Of a DNA stretch of 64,000 nt, positions 22,673 through 36,900 are shown in pieces. The DNA comes from Lactifluus volemus. Its lineage: Eukaryota; Basidiomycota; Agaricomycetes; Russulales; Russulaceae. Where the stretch lies: the NCBI GenBank assembly GCA_022376515.1, contig WTXI01000003.1:1488001-1552000 (forward strand), written 5' to 3'. The stretch's first letter is position 1. Each line of letters starts with the position of its first letter. Made by a program: the position numbers and the translations under genes. Below the pieces are notes generated by a model. The model saw only the letters and a program-made list of their open reading frames with translations, had not been told where the DNA came from and searched no databases.

Positions 22673-25600
22673 ACGAAGCGGCGATCGACAGAATGTTTTA
22701 ACAACCCAACAGCTGACTTCGGACGGCATTTTAGGGAGAAGGGCCCAGAGGGCGCTCTGCGCTCAGGGACGGACGGGGTTGGGAGGGGTGAGACACGACT
22801 TCGTGGTGTTTAGCTAAAGTTCAGTCTTGGTCGGATACCCCGCAACCCTGGCTCCAATTCTCCGCGCTGGGTATGGGCATATAGCCACGGGGGATGCGCA
22901 GAAAACTTTAGGGAAACAAAGGCCGATAATGGGTTTGACAAGAGAGCGCTCAAGGGTATACAATTACTAGTAGATAATGGAAAGTCATCCCTATATCCGG
23001 TACCCACCCCCACCGCCGTTCCCGAAAAAGGACATAACTGACGAGAGTGGGTCGACTCGGAGGTTCAGGGACTACTTGCAAGGCAAACATCTCGCTCGGA
23101 ATTATGATCCGCCATAAAGCTTTCCACACCGAGAGAATAGAAGATCAGACTAGTAAATCTGGATGAACAAAAAAAAAAACCCTTGGGGTGAGATCTTACC
23201 CACTCAATGTCTTCCCTCTATCTGTTGTAAAGCAGCTGCCTGCACGGATGATGATCGCCGTCCAAGCGCGCTCACACGTGGCTGGCCGAGGCTGTCACCA
23301 AAGCCAAGGAAGTGGCCCCCCTTCTCCACAACCACACTCACAAATCTCTCTCCAAGGAAAATCCCGCGCAATCGTGTGGTTGTGGTTCTCGCGTCACATT
23401 GTGTGATATAACGCGAGGTTCGTCAACGTGCAGGTTTTCATATCATATATACCCCCTTAAGAGTTGTTGGGATAGGTACTCCTGCTTCAAGGTTATCAGT
23501 TCTTGCCGCCTTCACAACCTTGCTTGTTTGTTTCACAGTCATCTTTCCGTCCTTGCCGGTTTTTTCCGAATCGAGCTCTAGAGTTTATGACGAGAGTGGC
23601 CGTAATGTGTGGCGGCACTTTTGAGCGCATCCCTGCAATGCTGCCCGTTTATGTTCAAGCAACAGTCTCCAGTGAATCAATCCAAGATAGTAGCGGTGAA
23701 GGGGGGAAATGGGTGGTATCAGGGTTTACGATTAAGATCAGGATAGATCGTCTGCGGGGACGATCGTAAAAATCCATTTCTTTTGCTCCCCATTCATTCG
23801 GGCCATCTTGGCAATATCGCTAACATACGGATGAGCTCTCTAGTTTTCCTCATCGTGGCCCCAAAGAACCATGGCACGGGCGCGGTGAGTGGCTGATTTT
23901 TCCCAGAATTGAAATCCCTGTTATACGATGTTTCGTTACTATCTCTCCTCCTTTGCAGGGGTGGCCCCGGACAAATCCGAAGGCGTGTGCGACGGCTGCT
24001 TTTCAAACGCACGCCCTTACTTAGCCTTGTGACCGACATCGATTGAGAACCGTTCGCTTCTCAACTATAATCCAAGAGGTAATCGTGAACCGGTAGTAGC
24101 CCAGCGTCCCTGGCACTGAGGAATGCCGTGCGGTGTCAATGGTCTCCGTACGAGTGGAGGGCCAAGTGAGGTCCTTTAACCAACACCTGGACTAACCGAA
24201 AGATAGGGCTTCTAGATGGGGCCCGATAAGTCCTCCACCCCTATCTCACGCCTGCCAGTAGTCAGTAGCGAGATCAGTAGCGAGATTTTCCAAGTCCCCC
24301 ACTTCCCCCTCTTCGCACCCAGAGGACAGCGGATCATTTTTCTCTCGACCCTTCCCTTCGACACGATGTGACATACCGCTCTTGCGTTGATGCGACTGCC
24401 TGCTTATTCTGCGGACTTGCATGGCGTCACTACTAGACCATTCAGCTGGACCCTAAAGAGACTCCAGGTCAGTGCGGCCTCACGGGGTTCGGGACAATGT
24501 CTCCCAGCGGCACAGTACCACACCAAATTGTTACGATCTCGCGCCGTGCCCTTCTGTCTTGACGAATGGGGAGGGGTCTGACTCACAATCAATCAGTTGA
24601 TACCCTTGATCAACTGGTCATGCGGGGTTTCCAAGTTTCCCTTGTCATCTATTCATCTATCGTCGCTCGACGTGCTACGGATCCGCCTCGCAGTAACTCC
24701 TCGGGTTCGATGACCGGTCCGCCCACAGCCTTGATCCCGTGCTGGCGCGATCGTCCGCTGGAGGGGCGTATCTCCGCGCGATCTCTTATCCTCGTGCCAT
24801 CAACCCACATGGGCTTTCCGCGATTGCAAAAATGATGACGAGCGGGTGCCAACGTCTGCTCATTACTGGAATTACACTCTGCATCGCCCTCACCTCGCCG
24901 CGCATCCGCAATGGAGCTTCACCCAGAGGGTTGATTGATTGGCTAAATTGGCAAGTTCTCCTCCCGAATATTCATCATCTGTCAGCTGCCTCCCCGAGTC
25001 ACTTTTCGAGATACTTGGAGCTAGTTTGTCCGTCGTGTCCGACTATCGGCACAAGCACGGTGGCCCAATGCTGTCCTTATGCCTCACTCTGTAGCATGTG
25101 TTCTCACCAAGAGAGATTTACCTTGAACCTTCCCACACGTGGGTGCGTTCAAAACGCTCTGCATGGCAGTCTCCCACCCACCGTCTCCCCCCAACTTGAC
25201 GCCCTCTGATATCTAGCGACTAAAGTCAGAGAGTTTATCCAGGCTGACCTTGCACAGGTGATTATGCTGCAGCCCTAATTTGGAGGGTCATTACGATACT
25301 GTGTGCATATATAGACCGATCCAACCCGCGTGGGATGAATAGATTCAAACGAACCTAGATATTGCCGACATGGATTTTACGCCGACCAGCAGGCGCAAAA
25401 TCAGCCCTTCCAGGGTCACTGGATCCATGTAGCGCGGATCACAGGTGTGCATATAATTTGAGTGGAAAGAATGCGAAAGGAGCGGGGTTGTAGGCACCGC
25501 ATCACAGGGATCAAGTTTTGAAGCAAAATTGACATTTCATCAGCACAAAAGTGAGATCTTTTACTCATCACTTGTCACTTGCGAAGGGGCAAAGCACCAG

Positions 25601-26060
25601 AACGCGCCAATGCAGCGGAGACAACCTCCTGGCCCCGTTCAGGCCGATTTGATCCCAAATTCGAAGGCAGCAGAGGACACACCCCCACCCCCAAGTTGGG
25701 GGAAAAAGTAGTCCGAAAGGTTAGACAACGAGTCTCAAACACGTAAAAGAACACGAGTTTTGGGTGGGATCAGTTTTCCAATTTTGGGCTCAGGATGACC
25801 GCGACAAGTCACTTGACACACTACAACAAAAAAGTCACGCGATCTGGTTGATTTTGGCGGACACCTCCCCGTTCTCGGCCTTGGCGGGGTTGGTCATGTC
25901 ATGATACGGGGGGAAATGGGCTGATTACGCTGTGTTATTGCTGTAACAGGCTTTTTGCATATGATGCACTGATGAATGATGATGAACCTCCTTCCAATGT
26001 TGTGCAATCTGTTTACAATCTGGCCTTGCCTCAATGGTTATAAACAGAAGCGCCCCCATT

Positions 26061-26096
26061 GGTGGTGGCGGCGGCGGCGGCGGTGGATGGTGGTGG
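26061..26096. repeat. GGT/GGC microsatellite
   Basis: GGT-GGC-GGT triplet run. It encodes poly-Gly/Trp in the overlapping open frame, which argues that the frame (26034-26579) is not a gene. Confidence 0.8.
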
Positions 26097-29000
26097 AATG
26101 GTGAGGCTGAGAGGCCTAGACATTTGAACCGTCAACGCGTTCTGGGGTACTACTCGACCGCGACGGTTCAACCCCGTACGTGTGAGAGGGGTCTAGGTCT
26201 AGATGATGCGGACATCCCCTTCTCCCCAACTGCAGCGTTTTTCTACCTCGAAAAGGGGTGGTGGCGGTGGGGTGGCGGTGATGGTGTCAGTCCATCGGCC
26301 CATCGGTTAAAAGATTGGGCATTGCGGCGGGGGGAGGGTGTGAAGGGGAGGGGACTCGACTTTATGTGTGGTCACCCCTCTTTTTTTTTTTTGACATCAT
26401 GGACTCGGCGTGGACCCTTCGTGCGGTTGGTATGTAGTGACCTAAACTTAACTGTAGTACGGGTCCTACGGGCCTTATGTGTTGCTATTATAGTAAACGT
26501 ACGTCCTCTAACCCCCCGGCGTTTTCTAATTTTGATAAAGGAAAAGAGACGCGACCGATTAAGAAGGGATGGGGTCTAGACTCTAGAACGCCTGCTGCCC
26601 TCTTAGCGAGGTTTCTTTCCTTGGGCCCCTCATGGCGTTTTTGTAAGAGGGACGTTTCAAGACGGACCGACAGCGAGGCACTGATGGGGGTGTGCAGCGA
26701 TCGAGGATTTTGGAGCGGGAACGCTAAATTTCGCCGGCTCGCTCTGACGTTTTACTCGTAGCGCGGGTCCGCGTGGGTTCTGGGCCTGACGTTGACGTAT
26801 AGTCGGTCCCCCCATGTGGCTTTTCCTTGCCCTCCCCTTCACACGCGGGGAATTAAACGATAACTATAACCGAGAATGTGCATTGTACAATTAATTTACA
26901 TTGTACTTTTGTACAGCACGATCACATCGTGGCTATGACCACGTACTAACGTTCTAGGTCCATTTCTCGCGAACGAAATAATGGAGAGCCAAAATGAGGC
27001 GAGGCAAGGCACAGCAAATGTGGTTTATGGAACACGGAAACGAGACTGCGGGGGGCGGTCCACGAAGCGAGAGGCGATCGCGATCTAAATAAATTAACAC
27101 ATAATCATAATGCGGGGAACTCGGCAAGGGCAAGAGAGATCCAGTACAGTACACTGTTACCTCAACTCACATGTTTTGTTTTGTTTTTTCTATAACAGAT
27201 TCTGCATTCAGGGTTTCTTCTGAGGATCGTTTTTTCTTTGTGTTGTTGTCATGGTCTGACGATCAGAGCTAGATCGCGCTAAGGACATCTCGAAAGGGAG
27301 GCTCCCCCCTCCACGAATTCCGGGGCGCGTGACCGACCCGACCCGGACCTAGGTCTGGCCTCTTACACGACCACCAAGAATCGAGCTACGGTCTCGACCC
27401 TCCGCTTCCAAAAGCGGGGGTCTAAGTTTTGGCGCAACCAACAAAACAACAACAACCAACAACGGGTACGATCCTTCCGAGGAGAGGAGGTGCACATGTA
27501 CACCAAAAACGTACAGCACCTTTGTGTTTCGCGAACAAAAAAAAAACCGTTTTGTGAATTTGTAAAGAAATTCAAAATAAAAAAAAAAACAAGGTCACCA
27601 ATATGGCATTCTCAATGAATTGTGGTCGCGGGATCCCCGACGTTCTCATTTTGCAAAAAGGTTTGTTTCACGGAATTTCTCCCTCGATCGTGCCGCCCCT
27701 GGCTAAACCCACATCCGTACGTCATTGGCCATCCCCTGGGGGTACCTTTTGTTGTGTTCCTCAATACTTGCTTGACCACTGCATGAGTACGTCTTGTGTG
27801 TTTCCTTCCAGGGTTCTTCTAAAGAAACAAAAAAAAAACAATCCAACGTCGGACGGACGTTCTAAACCCTCTAAAGTAACCCCGCCTCAACCGAACTCGC
27901 CTTGCCAATGTGCCGTTTCCTTAGCGGCGTGTCACGAGGTGGGCAGTTGACTTGTCCTCGTCTACTAGGGGCCACCAACTCCACCAAAAAGAACCCCTCA
28001 ACATTTTCGCAAACGTAATGACGTGAATGACGAAGTGGTGGAGGAGCGAAGCGCCATGTTTCGGGCCCTTACTATGTTGCAGGGGGAAACTTGAATCTCT
28101 CTCGCCACCACTAGCTTGTGCTCGCTGTTACATTGCGGTGGTTCCAAGTGCCCCTCATACTCAATACTCATCGTCATCGTCCATTCTCTGGATGCTTTCA
28201 TGCTCCTGATAAACCCCACCATCACGGAACAGGTAAAGGGGGGTAATGACGCCGACTTGGCACCTCTTTTCATGGCTTGGCACCGAGCGCATTAACAGCA
28301 CTGGGTTCATACCGCCTCTTTTGTTGGCAAACCAATCTCTACATGCCATTTATTTGCCTCACAAGACCCGTCTTGCCAACTGACTCCATCTGTTGATTTG
28401 ATATGGCATCGCCCTGTGTAGTCATAAACCACCTGAGTGACGTCAACAGATTTACAGTGTGTCCTTTTGCGAATGTTCGCCAGACAAGATTGGCACGCAT
28501 ACGTAATTGTAACTTGGCAGAGGTTGGACCAAAGACCAATCACAGATGACAATGACATAAATTAAACCAGGGTGTCCAAATTACACACGAAGACGTGAAT
28601 TAATAGCACCCACCCTCAAAAACAAAACACCAACCCCAAAATGTGACTCGCATTATTGCCAAAGAGTGTCAAAGGGAACGACAGAAAAAAAAAAGGCACC
28701 TCGAACGCGACAAAGAAACAGGTCCAGTTATCGAGATGAATAGTATGAAAATCCAGGGTAACGTAGGCGGTATTGGTACAAATAAGACAAAAACGACAGC
28801 TTTGGTGGTACAATGATATACAACGTGCAGGCAAAGGGACCCAAGGTTGGGGGCAAGTAAACTTGATGATATGAAACTTTTGGTTTGGCAAAGGGGTCGC
28901 AAGGATGATGAAGGTAGATCGCGTACGAGCGATGGTGACACGGGCGCAAGACGACTTTGGACGAAGCGAATGCGAAAGAAGGGGAAACATAATGCGTGAC

Positions 29001-29207
29001 AAGGCGATATGCAGGTAGATGCGCGTGAGAGATGGATAATAGGAATAAGTAGGCGTCGGCGCTAGCGTGTCATGGATGGGTCATTACGTGCTCGTATAGA
29101 AAAGGTATCTTGCAATTGTGGTATGTTTGCGACGATGAGACGTTGAGAATGCGACAGGAAAGGTTACGAACGCGACAATACCGAGAGTGGGGAGGTGAGG
29201 GAACAGG

Positions 29208-30976
29208 TTACCGCCGCTCCTTGCCAGGAAAGAGGAACAAGCGTTTCTGTTGCGATTGAACTTCAACCTCCGTCTCTACAACTGTCGTTACGCCGTCAAC
29301 GACGCGGCGCTCATAGCGGAATTCCTTCCTAGGAGGCATAGGCATCACAGGATAAGTTATCATATTATCATACGACCATGAACGAGCTTAATAAACGCGT
29401 CAGAACCCGGTAAGTGGATGAGTAGGTGAAACCAAAACTCACTCTCAACTGTAGGCCGCTTGGCTGAGGGCAGAGAGCAGGGCTGTTGGTGGTCAGGAAG
29501 CGCGTCCATCGAGTCGCTCCCGCTCCCAACGCTCATTGCACTGCCCTGTCGACTCAGCGGACTACGCAAATAACTCCGCGTGGAGGACGAGCGCCAGCTT
29601 GAAACCGAGGCACCATCATTAGAGTGAGGGGGACTTGCTGACGAACCCTTGAGCTTCACGTCAGGAACCAGGAGCTTGCCCTCTGCACCAGGTTTCAAGA
29701 TGTTTTGTTCGCGACGGCGAGCAGGTGCAGGAAACGACTGGGCTTGTGGGGCGGAGCCAGATAGGGAAGACCGAGAGTCAGAACGTCTCGAAAAGGCGAG
29801 CGAGTACTTGGAATGCAAATCATCAGATGTGTTCGCGCGAGCAGCGGCGGTAAGGGGGGGGGCTGCCTGAGGCATAGACGCCATCGGTGTGTTGTTGTCA
29901 CCGATCGTCGAGTAGACGCCTGTGGAGCGATGCGGGGAAGCGATGAATGAACTGTATGCTGCAGGGCGCTCGTCACGACTAGTAAGATTCGTACTTGAAA
30001 TGGGGGTATTAGGGGAGGTCAAAGAATAGACCGATGAGCGCCAGGAATCAGAACCATCAGTCCAGCCCGGGATAAGCCTGCGCTCTTTGGGGACTTGCCC
30101 CGAGGACCGGACTGTCTTGATCGAGTCGGAGCGAGAGCATAAAGTTTCCTTAATGCGGCGGGCAGCCATCATAACACCACTCTGATAGTCGTTATCAAAC
30201 TCGACAGCAGGTTCTCGAGGCTCTTCATCGAGAATAGCAGGGCGCGGCGGAAGAGGGGGGAAGTCATAAATCCGCGCAAGAGCGGCAATGCTATCACCCA
30301 TAGCGGGCGGTTCAACTGCGAAGGGGTTGTGTTCGGTAGTGAGTGTGCTACCCTGGGAGTCGGGAGAGGTTGAGGGGCTAGATGAATCCGACTCGTCGCC
30401 CGTGAAGGGAATAGTGCTGAATGAATTGGGTGGAACGGGTGGGAGAGGGGGAGAGTCCGAGGGTCACGGTCAGGTTATAGTCGAGTGAGAGACCACCGTA
30501 CATCGAGTTGAGATCCTCAAGACGACACTCATCGGAGCAATATAAGGGTGTCGGATCCTGGTCAATGACCGTCCGATGTTTCGCCGTAGCGGAAGGAATT
30601 TGAGTAGGAGGAGGGGGGACAGCATGACTTGTGTCTCGCTTTGGATCCGAACGCTTTATCGTACCGTTAGGCTTGACGCGACCGGTGCCCCGGACAAGGC
30701 CGCCGGCACCTTTTTGACGAATAGTGCCAGTTGTGCGACGCATCTGGCGGTTGGTAGGTAACCGAGTGGGACTCGAATCCTCTGTAAGAGGGGTATGAGG
30801 GAAGGGGCTAAAAGGGATAAAGGTGTGAACGACAAACCTAAAGCAGTAGGGGAGGATGGAGGGGGAGCGGGTATTGGAGTAGGATTTGAAGGGTGTTGAG
30901 GGAGAAGAACAAGGTATCGCTTTGGAAGGATCTGTCTTGAACAGACGGGACACCAAGAGGTGTCGAGGTGATTCAT
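29208..30976 (-). CDS. Ecl1-family zinc-knuckle (life-span regulatory) protein
   Basis: Start MNHLDTSWCPVCSRQILPKR at 30976. A 56-nt intron (GTTTGT...TTACAG) joins TAL to EDSSPTRLPTNRQMRRT. Then come KGAGGLVRGTGRVKPNGT, a Pro-rich linker and TPLYCSDECRLEDLNSMYGG. The pairs WC-PVC and YCSDEC form the Cys-x2-Cys / Cys-x3-Cys zinc site of the Ecl1 (life-span regulatory factor) family, whose yeast members extend chronological life span under nutrient stress. Downstream are a Ser-rich disordered region (MGDSIAALARIYDFPPLPPRP to about 29440), a final intron and a C-terminal exon with KEFRYERRVVDGVTTVVET, ending LFPGKERR (TAA 29208-29210). The frame slips within 30440-30476, just after GLSLDYN, with no intron that restores it. 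The last splice also fits poorly by one base. Nuclear transcription cofactor by family inference. Confidence 0.75.
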
Positions 30977-33900
30977 TGGGGGGGGGGGTGGGGATATATT
31001 AAGAGGGGGGCGTTGTTGGTTGGGGGAAAGGGATGGATGGGAGGACTGAAAGGTAAGATTTAATAAGAAAGGAGAAGCGAGGGACGATCGAGACTGACCT
31101 AGTCGACAAAAGGTGAGACAGTGAGTAAATGCGGGAGGAGCGGGACGACGAGAAGAATTGGGGGAGTAAAAAAGGGAAATGGAAGGCAACTGGGTGGACT
31201 TATTTATAATTATCCACTGACAAGTGGACGTGCTCGCTCGCAAGCTCTCGCCGTCTCCTCGGCTGTGCCTGCCACAATTACGGCTCTCACTACCCCGACA
31301 TTTTTCCCTTTGCACAGTCAACTCATCCCTCCCCCCTCTCCGCGGTATCTCGGCATCCACATATACAATCGTGGATCGTGATCTCCTTGTCTCCAACCCG
31401 CGCCGCATCCCTCCCTAAAACAATCTCCCCCTACTTCGCTCTTCCTCTTGTCTAGGTCACAAGTTCCCCTTGTCATCTGATTTCCACATACTTCCGATGT
31501 CTCGACCAACCACAGGCGACGCCCAAAACGTCACCAATCACATCATCCCATCTCATCACGGATCTTCAGATCCCTCCATCTATCGTTCGGATCTGGCCTC
31601 ATACCCGTCCCTTTCTCGCCTCACCTCGTCGTGCCTCTCCCCGCTCCGTCCTCACCGCACTTGCCTCTCCAAATTTCCATCTGCTTGACAGCCACCGCTT
31701 ATCATCACTTACCCGTCCCATCAGTTACAGTACAGTGCAGTACTCTATATCCCGTCCGTCTTACCCTTCTGACCGGACGGGTTTCTAAACTGACGTCCCC
31801 TTGGACGTCTCCGACGGCAATAGCCCACTTGTACATTGCACATGTTTATTGCTCCGCTCCTCTTCCTCATCATCGTCCCCGCGCGCCTCGTTCCCATTAT
31901 ATCTAACCGCCTTGAAATCGATGACCCGTTTTCCCCCCGCCCTTGACTAAAACGGCAACTCTGCTCTTCCGCGCATTCCTCGCCTTCCATTCGGCCGACA
32001 TCCCTTCCAACTTATCAGTGACATGTACCGTAACAATCATGTATCAAATAGATTCTCCCTATGCATGATTCCTCGGCTCTCAAATTTTACAGCATCCGCG
32101 TATCTCTCCTGCTCCAGCTGGCGTACATCGATTCCTCGAGGCGAACCCGAGTGCCATCCATTTCCCCCCCCTTTTTTTTGTTTATTCTTGACTTGAACTT
32201 TTTTTTTCCTGCCTATTCATGGAGGATGATATAGAGTGGCTCTTTTGTTTGAGACCTTCCTGACAAGGGCGCAGTCAGAGATCGAACTTTCCCTGTCCAA
32301 ATTGGTATCTCTTGTTTCATGCGACCGTGCCACCCGACCGTTAGTCGCATCAATCTCCCAAGCGTCACACAAAAAAAAGGACTCGTGTCGTTTCTGAGAT
32401 AGCCCGTCACAGAACAAGCTCGTCTAGTTGATGAGCCCAAGCGTTGTACTCCTCCACTCTCCAGCCACAGGCCGCTTTCCTGGACCCGATTTGATTAATT
32501 GGGTATGGATTCGGATCCAGCCGGCCTATTCGCCGACGCTGTAGTCATTTGTTTGGTCTACGGTATGGTGGCAGTAAACAGAGCATGCTGTCAATCCCAG
32601 GACCGTATCTAATTGGTGCCGTGCAAGGGGCGACCCTACCTCGACAACTAGCATTGTGCGTTGGCAGGCCGCCTTATGAAAATCCGAGGTCGAAAAGCGG
32701 GACCGCCATTTCCCAGTTATTCTCCCGGTGAAACCCAAAGTACGCTCCCTTTGCTCCCAGATTCGCGTCTTGTGTGTGGTCGCTCACGCAATTTGCCGAC
32801 GTACATGTTGGCATCTGCCCCACTTCTGTCCCTTCTGCGCAATTTGCCGTTTGTTTCACCCCGCTCAGTCGCCCGTTGACAATTACCCCGCATGCATACC
32901 TGCCACGCAACTCTCCGAACTTCTCGAAGTGCAATATTCGCGCCCACGCTGATCAGTCAGATCGCATTGCCCGATCTTTACGCCTCGTATGGCTGCGGCT
33001 TCCGACGTCGGTCTTGCGGCCGTTATTCGTTCTCCCGTTTCTCCCCGCGTTACCCTGTCAAGGGACCGTTCCAAACAACGCCACCTCCCCTAGTAGGGTC
33101 TTCGGAAATGGCGTTCATGCATATGGACATTCGTAATATACCGGTGAGTGTATTTGGACAACTGATTGAATGCCATGTCAGACCGGATTCCTTCCCCACA
33201 CACCCCACGGAAGGAACATACGCAGCTGCGCGCATAGCAACCGAGGACGACTTTGAAGAGTCAAAGTTACGAGGTTAGGGACCTGTGCTTGGGTGCGATG
33301 CGTCGCACAGCTCTTCAATGTGCAAACGTTCGACTCACAACGCGAAGCGCCCGCAGTTGGTCATTTTACCCCGCAATAACCGGTCATAACCCCGCAATGC
33401 TCCGCAGATGTTCGGGTGCCGGTGCGAGCTACGGTTTCACGGAGGAGAACATTTCATCCACCCTAATCCATGCAATAAACCCCGGTGTTCCCAAGGTTCC
33501 TTCAATAGACGCTCGCTCGGTTTAAATGCCGAAAAGCTATATATCCAAAGTTGGTCGCAATACGGTGATAGGTCATCATACGGGCTTTGATCATCGTTGT
33601 TGCGTCAGAATTCATCGCTATTCATCATAGGTACAGAAATGGTGGATCAACATGCATCAGGCCTCAGGTCCTGCCAAGGGAATGCCCATGCAGGGAGAGG
33701 GTTCCTACGCTACGTGGTCAACGTATCCCGCTGGCCATCATTGATGAACAAGCAAGTGTGATGTCGTAACTGCAATTTAGCGGCGTTTCAGCTAGGGACC
33801 TGCTTCTCACGCTATGTGGGTGAACATATCCAAGTGGTTTCGCCTAGGGCTAGGTTGCCACGAGCAAAGGATACGCGAGTAGCGACGAGGCACGGTGAGT

Positions 33901-36900
33901 TGGAGACCTCTCACCTCATCATGCACTTTGCTTCAAGTCCGAGACCCGGGTTACGGACTTGTGCGGAATTCACAACCCTTTCTCATTTTCGTTTCCTTAC
34001 GCCCGCGTTCTTCTGTCGTGACGTTGCCGACGATGCTTTTCACGGTAGAAGTTTTCAGGGAGGAAGTACACGTTTAATACTTCTAGATAATACTTCCGCG
34101 ATTGTGAGAGCTTCGCTCCCAACATGGGGTTTGTCCTTCCTTCTTTGTCTACTTTCGCCACTATTGACGAAAGTTCGGATCATCGCAGTGCTTCTCTTTT
34201 CTTAGGGTCCCTGGAGATCCACACTTGGTTGCTGCTCATTATTTTTCTCGCTTCTGACGTGCTGCTAGCAGCACGTAGCTACGCGTATAGCGTCGAAGAA
34301 AAAGTCTAGTCCGATCTCCACCGAAGGCAAGGCATTACATCGGATGATTTTGTGTACAAAACGATCGGATGAGCTGGTTGCTGATCTCCACGTCCGAAAG
34401 CAGCGCTGGCTCAATTTCGCGTAAATTAAGTTCTGCCGGTGAATAGTGCCCACCACATCCACACGGAGGGCCTCGCTGCGATTAGCGGATATAATTCGTG
34501 ACACATGCTGCCCTCCTCCAGTTTTATCACACTCACTTGTGCCGGAATTTAAAATTGAACTGTCGCGCATCCCCATGTGTCGCGCCCCGAGCGTTGGTTG
34601 GCACATGCTCACCAAGCCTCATCGTCGCATAGCGATCATATGTATCCTTCCCTTTTCCTCCCCTGCAAGTTTGCAGCTGAGGTTATTCCAAAACAAGGAA
34701 CGTTTCCACGGAAAATATGTCGATGATCTCGGAAGACCTGAGCGCTGATCGTGAAGTTTCCCTGATCGAGCTTTTCTGCTCTTTGCCTTCGCAAAAAGAC
34801 GCCAAAAAGTTCAAAAGATGGAACGTGTGACGTTTAATGTTCTGTGTAAAAAATGATAGATTGCCGGTTGCATAGACTACACTACACAGTTCAACCCCTT
34901 TCTGTCTCTGCCCTCAATTTACGATGAAATATTGTGTTGACGATCAATGCAACCCCTTCCCTGAGTTTTACTCGGATCCGGCCGGGTTTATCATAAACCC
35001 TTCTCAACCCTTTCCGACGCTCTTGCTAGTACCATGCTGCTCAAAATTTCTCCAAAAGATAGACCATAATTGAATATATTACGGGCGTAACCCCATAGCC
35101 ATCTCTCGCCTGCGCGCACGCACAGCTCACAGCTCTCTTGTAGTAGTCTGTGCTTGTCTCCACGGGGGAGGCGTTGGGCGCGAGGCGCCCGTGTCTAGAT
35201 CGTGACTGTTCCCACGTTCCCACGTGAAATGCTGTGAGGATTGATCTACGGTGAAAGCAACCCGTGTCACGCCCATCAATTTTTTTTGGAGCCATCGTCC
35301 TTTTTACATTTCTTTGGATTTTTACATTTCATTGATTGAAACACTCGCACTCGTTCTGTGCGATGCGATTCGAACTGACAAAAGGATATTATAACCTACT
35401 AGCGCCGCCTAACAACCTTTTTTTTTTCTAATGAGCGAGGTGTGGCGCGAGGCCCACGGAAGCAAAAGAAAAAAAAAAAAAATTAGCGTTGCAGCCGGAG
35501 ATCACTATATAGTGTCGAAGATTTCTTTCCAATTTTTTTTTTGCGGGGGAGGAAGGGCGAGGCCTCGGACGATCACGGAACAAAGTAGTGGTTGTGTAAC
35601 TAACAGACTAAAAAAGTACAACTGGCGAGCGGGGAAAGCCATTCACGGTCCAACAAACTCAGCCTTGTGAGTTGGTTGCACATGCATAGTTAACTTTACG
35701 CCCTTGTGAGCTTTTACCTTAGGTGGCAAGATGTTTATGGTCAGCGGGGCCGCGTGCTTGATCAATTTTTAGCTTAGGTTATACAGTAACAGAGTGTTGT
35801 TTAGCGGCCGCTTGGGGCCTTTGGGACGCCGCCGCCGCCGCAACTTGCGGGGCTCGAAAAGGCTTTTTCCAATGGGTTTTGTGGATCTTTTGATGTATCA
35901 AAAGACAATACCAAACACGGTCAAGATGTTTTTTGTACAGGGGGTGGGGGGCGTGCCCGTGGGGCAAGGGGAAGATGGGATCTGATTTTTGTAGCTCTGA
36001 CACATATAAAACAAAAGGACTCGGTCGCTAGACGAATGTGCAATGAGGGCTTGCACCGAAGGCACCGCGTAAGTAAAATGAATTTTAACCCGAGTGAGAA
36101 CAAGAACGCGTGTGTGGCTGAAAGAAACCAACGGTTAAGGCGAGACGCTTGTCCGACGAGATGTTGCGATGCATGTGGGGTATAGCGCGGGGTACGGGCA
36201 TTCTCCATAAAACTTTATAATTTTAGTCTCGATATGTTGAACGATCGTTGATGTTTTGAAAGAGCGAACTATCACAGGTCACAACGCCCTTCCATTCACA
36301 TCCGGGGGGAGGGAGGTGGGGTTGACTCAAAGTGAGGTGAGGCGAGGCGAGGTGAGAATATGGACAGCCTCGTTCTCAAATGAACTGTGTGGGATTGGCT
36401 GGTTTTTTTACTCATCAACCTACAGCTGTACTCGCGACGCGACGCTCATTGGTTGCGTAAAAGGTCTCATGACCCTTCCCACCCTCCCCCTCCCCTGCGG
36501 CGCCATTAAAAAAGTGACTCGCAGTGATGCGAGGGCATTGTGCGAAGGGTCCGGATCCAGGGATAAAACCACCCACCCTGTATCATCGTGATCTATAATT
36601 CCTTGCAGTGTGGGGTTTTGAGGTTCTAGCTCTTAAGCTCTAGAACAAAGGTGTTGGATATACGCTACAAACTGTTAGGCGATGCGTCCCCACGTGGGTG
36701 GGCAAAGGATCAGGCGAGGATGTTGTGTGTATTGATTAATTGATTCCTCGAGGCTGACACTCAATAGCCACGCATATTCCATATTCGATAAGTGGTGGTG
36801 CCGGTGGCCTCCTGCGCCCGAAATCGAGCAATCAGCAGCTTAGGAGACAGAGCATGGGACGTGACATGTGGTTTAAAAATGACGCATACAAATGTTCCGG

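Larger units (their letters stand above)
22058..29207. other. 7-kb gene-poor region
   Basis: No protein family is recognised on either strand over about 7 kb. Open frames are short, not clustered and mutually shadowing. The content includes T/C-rich promoter-like DNA next to FPR1 (22190-22300), two microsatellites (listed separately), a T11 run at about 26382-26392, a G-rich stretch with GGTGG units at 26255-26350, and A-runs at 27538 and 27580. The minus-strand frame 22399-22704 has a leucine-rich start like a signal peptide, but its codons include the AAT repeat, so I do not call it. Likely old transposon debris and intergenic DNA; no terminal repeats could be identified by eye. Confidence 0.45.

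Noticed and set aside
22399..22704. Possible secreted small protein with leucine-rich start
   Set aside because: The hydrophobic run derives from the reverse reading of an AAT repeat; no promoter or family support.
24649..24852. Possible Gypsy polyprotein fragment (PMWVDGTRI-like)
   Set aside because: Only a few residues resemble the end of an integrase domain; no neighbouring pol motifs or LTRs.
26034..26579. 181-codon frame with poly-Gly/Trp
   Set aside because: Built on a GGT/GGC microsatellite and G-rich DNA; no homology or splice support.
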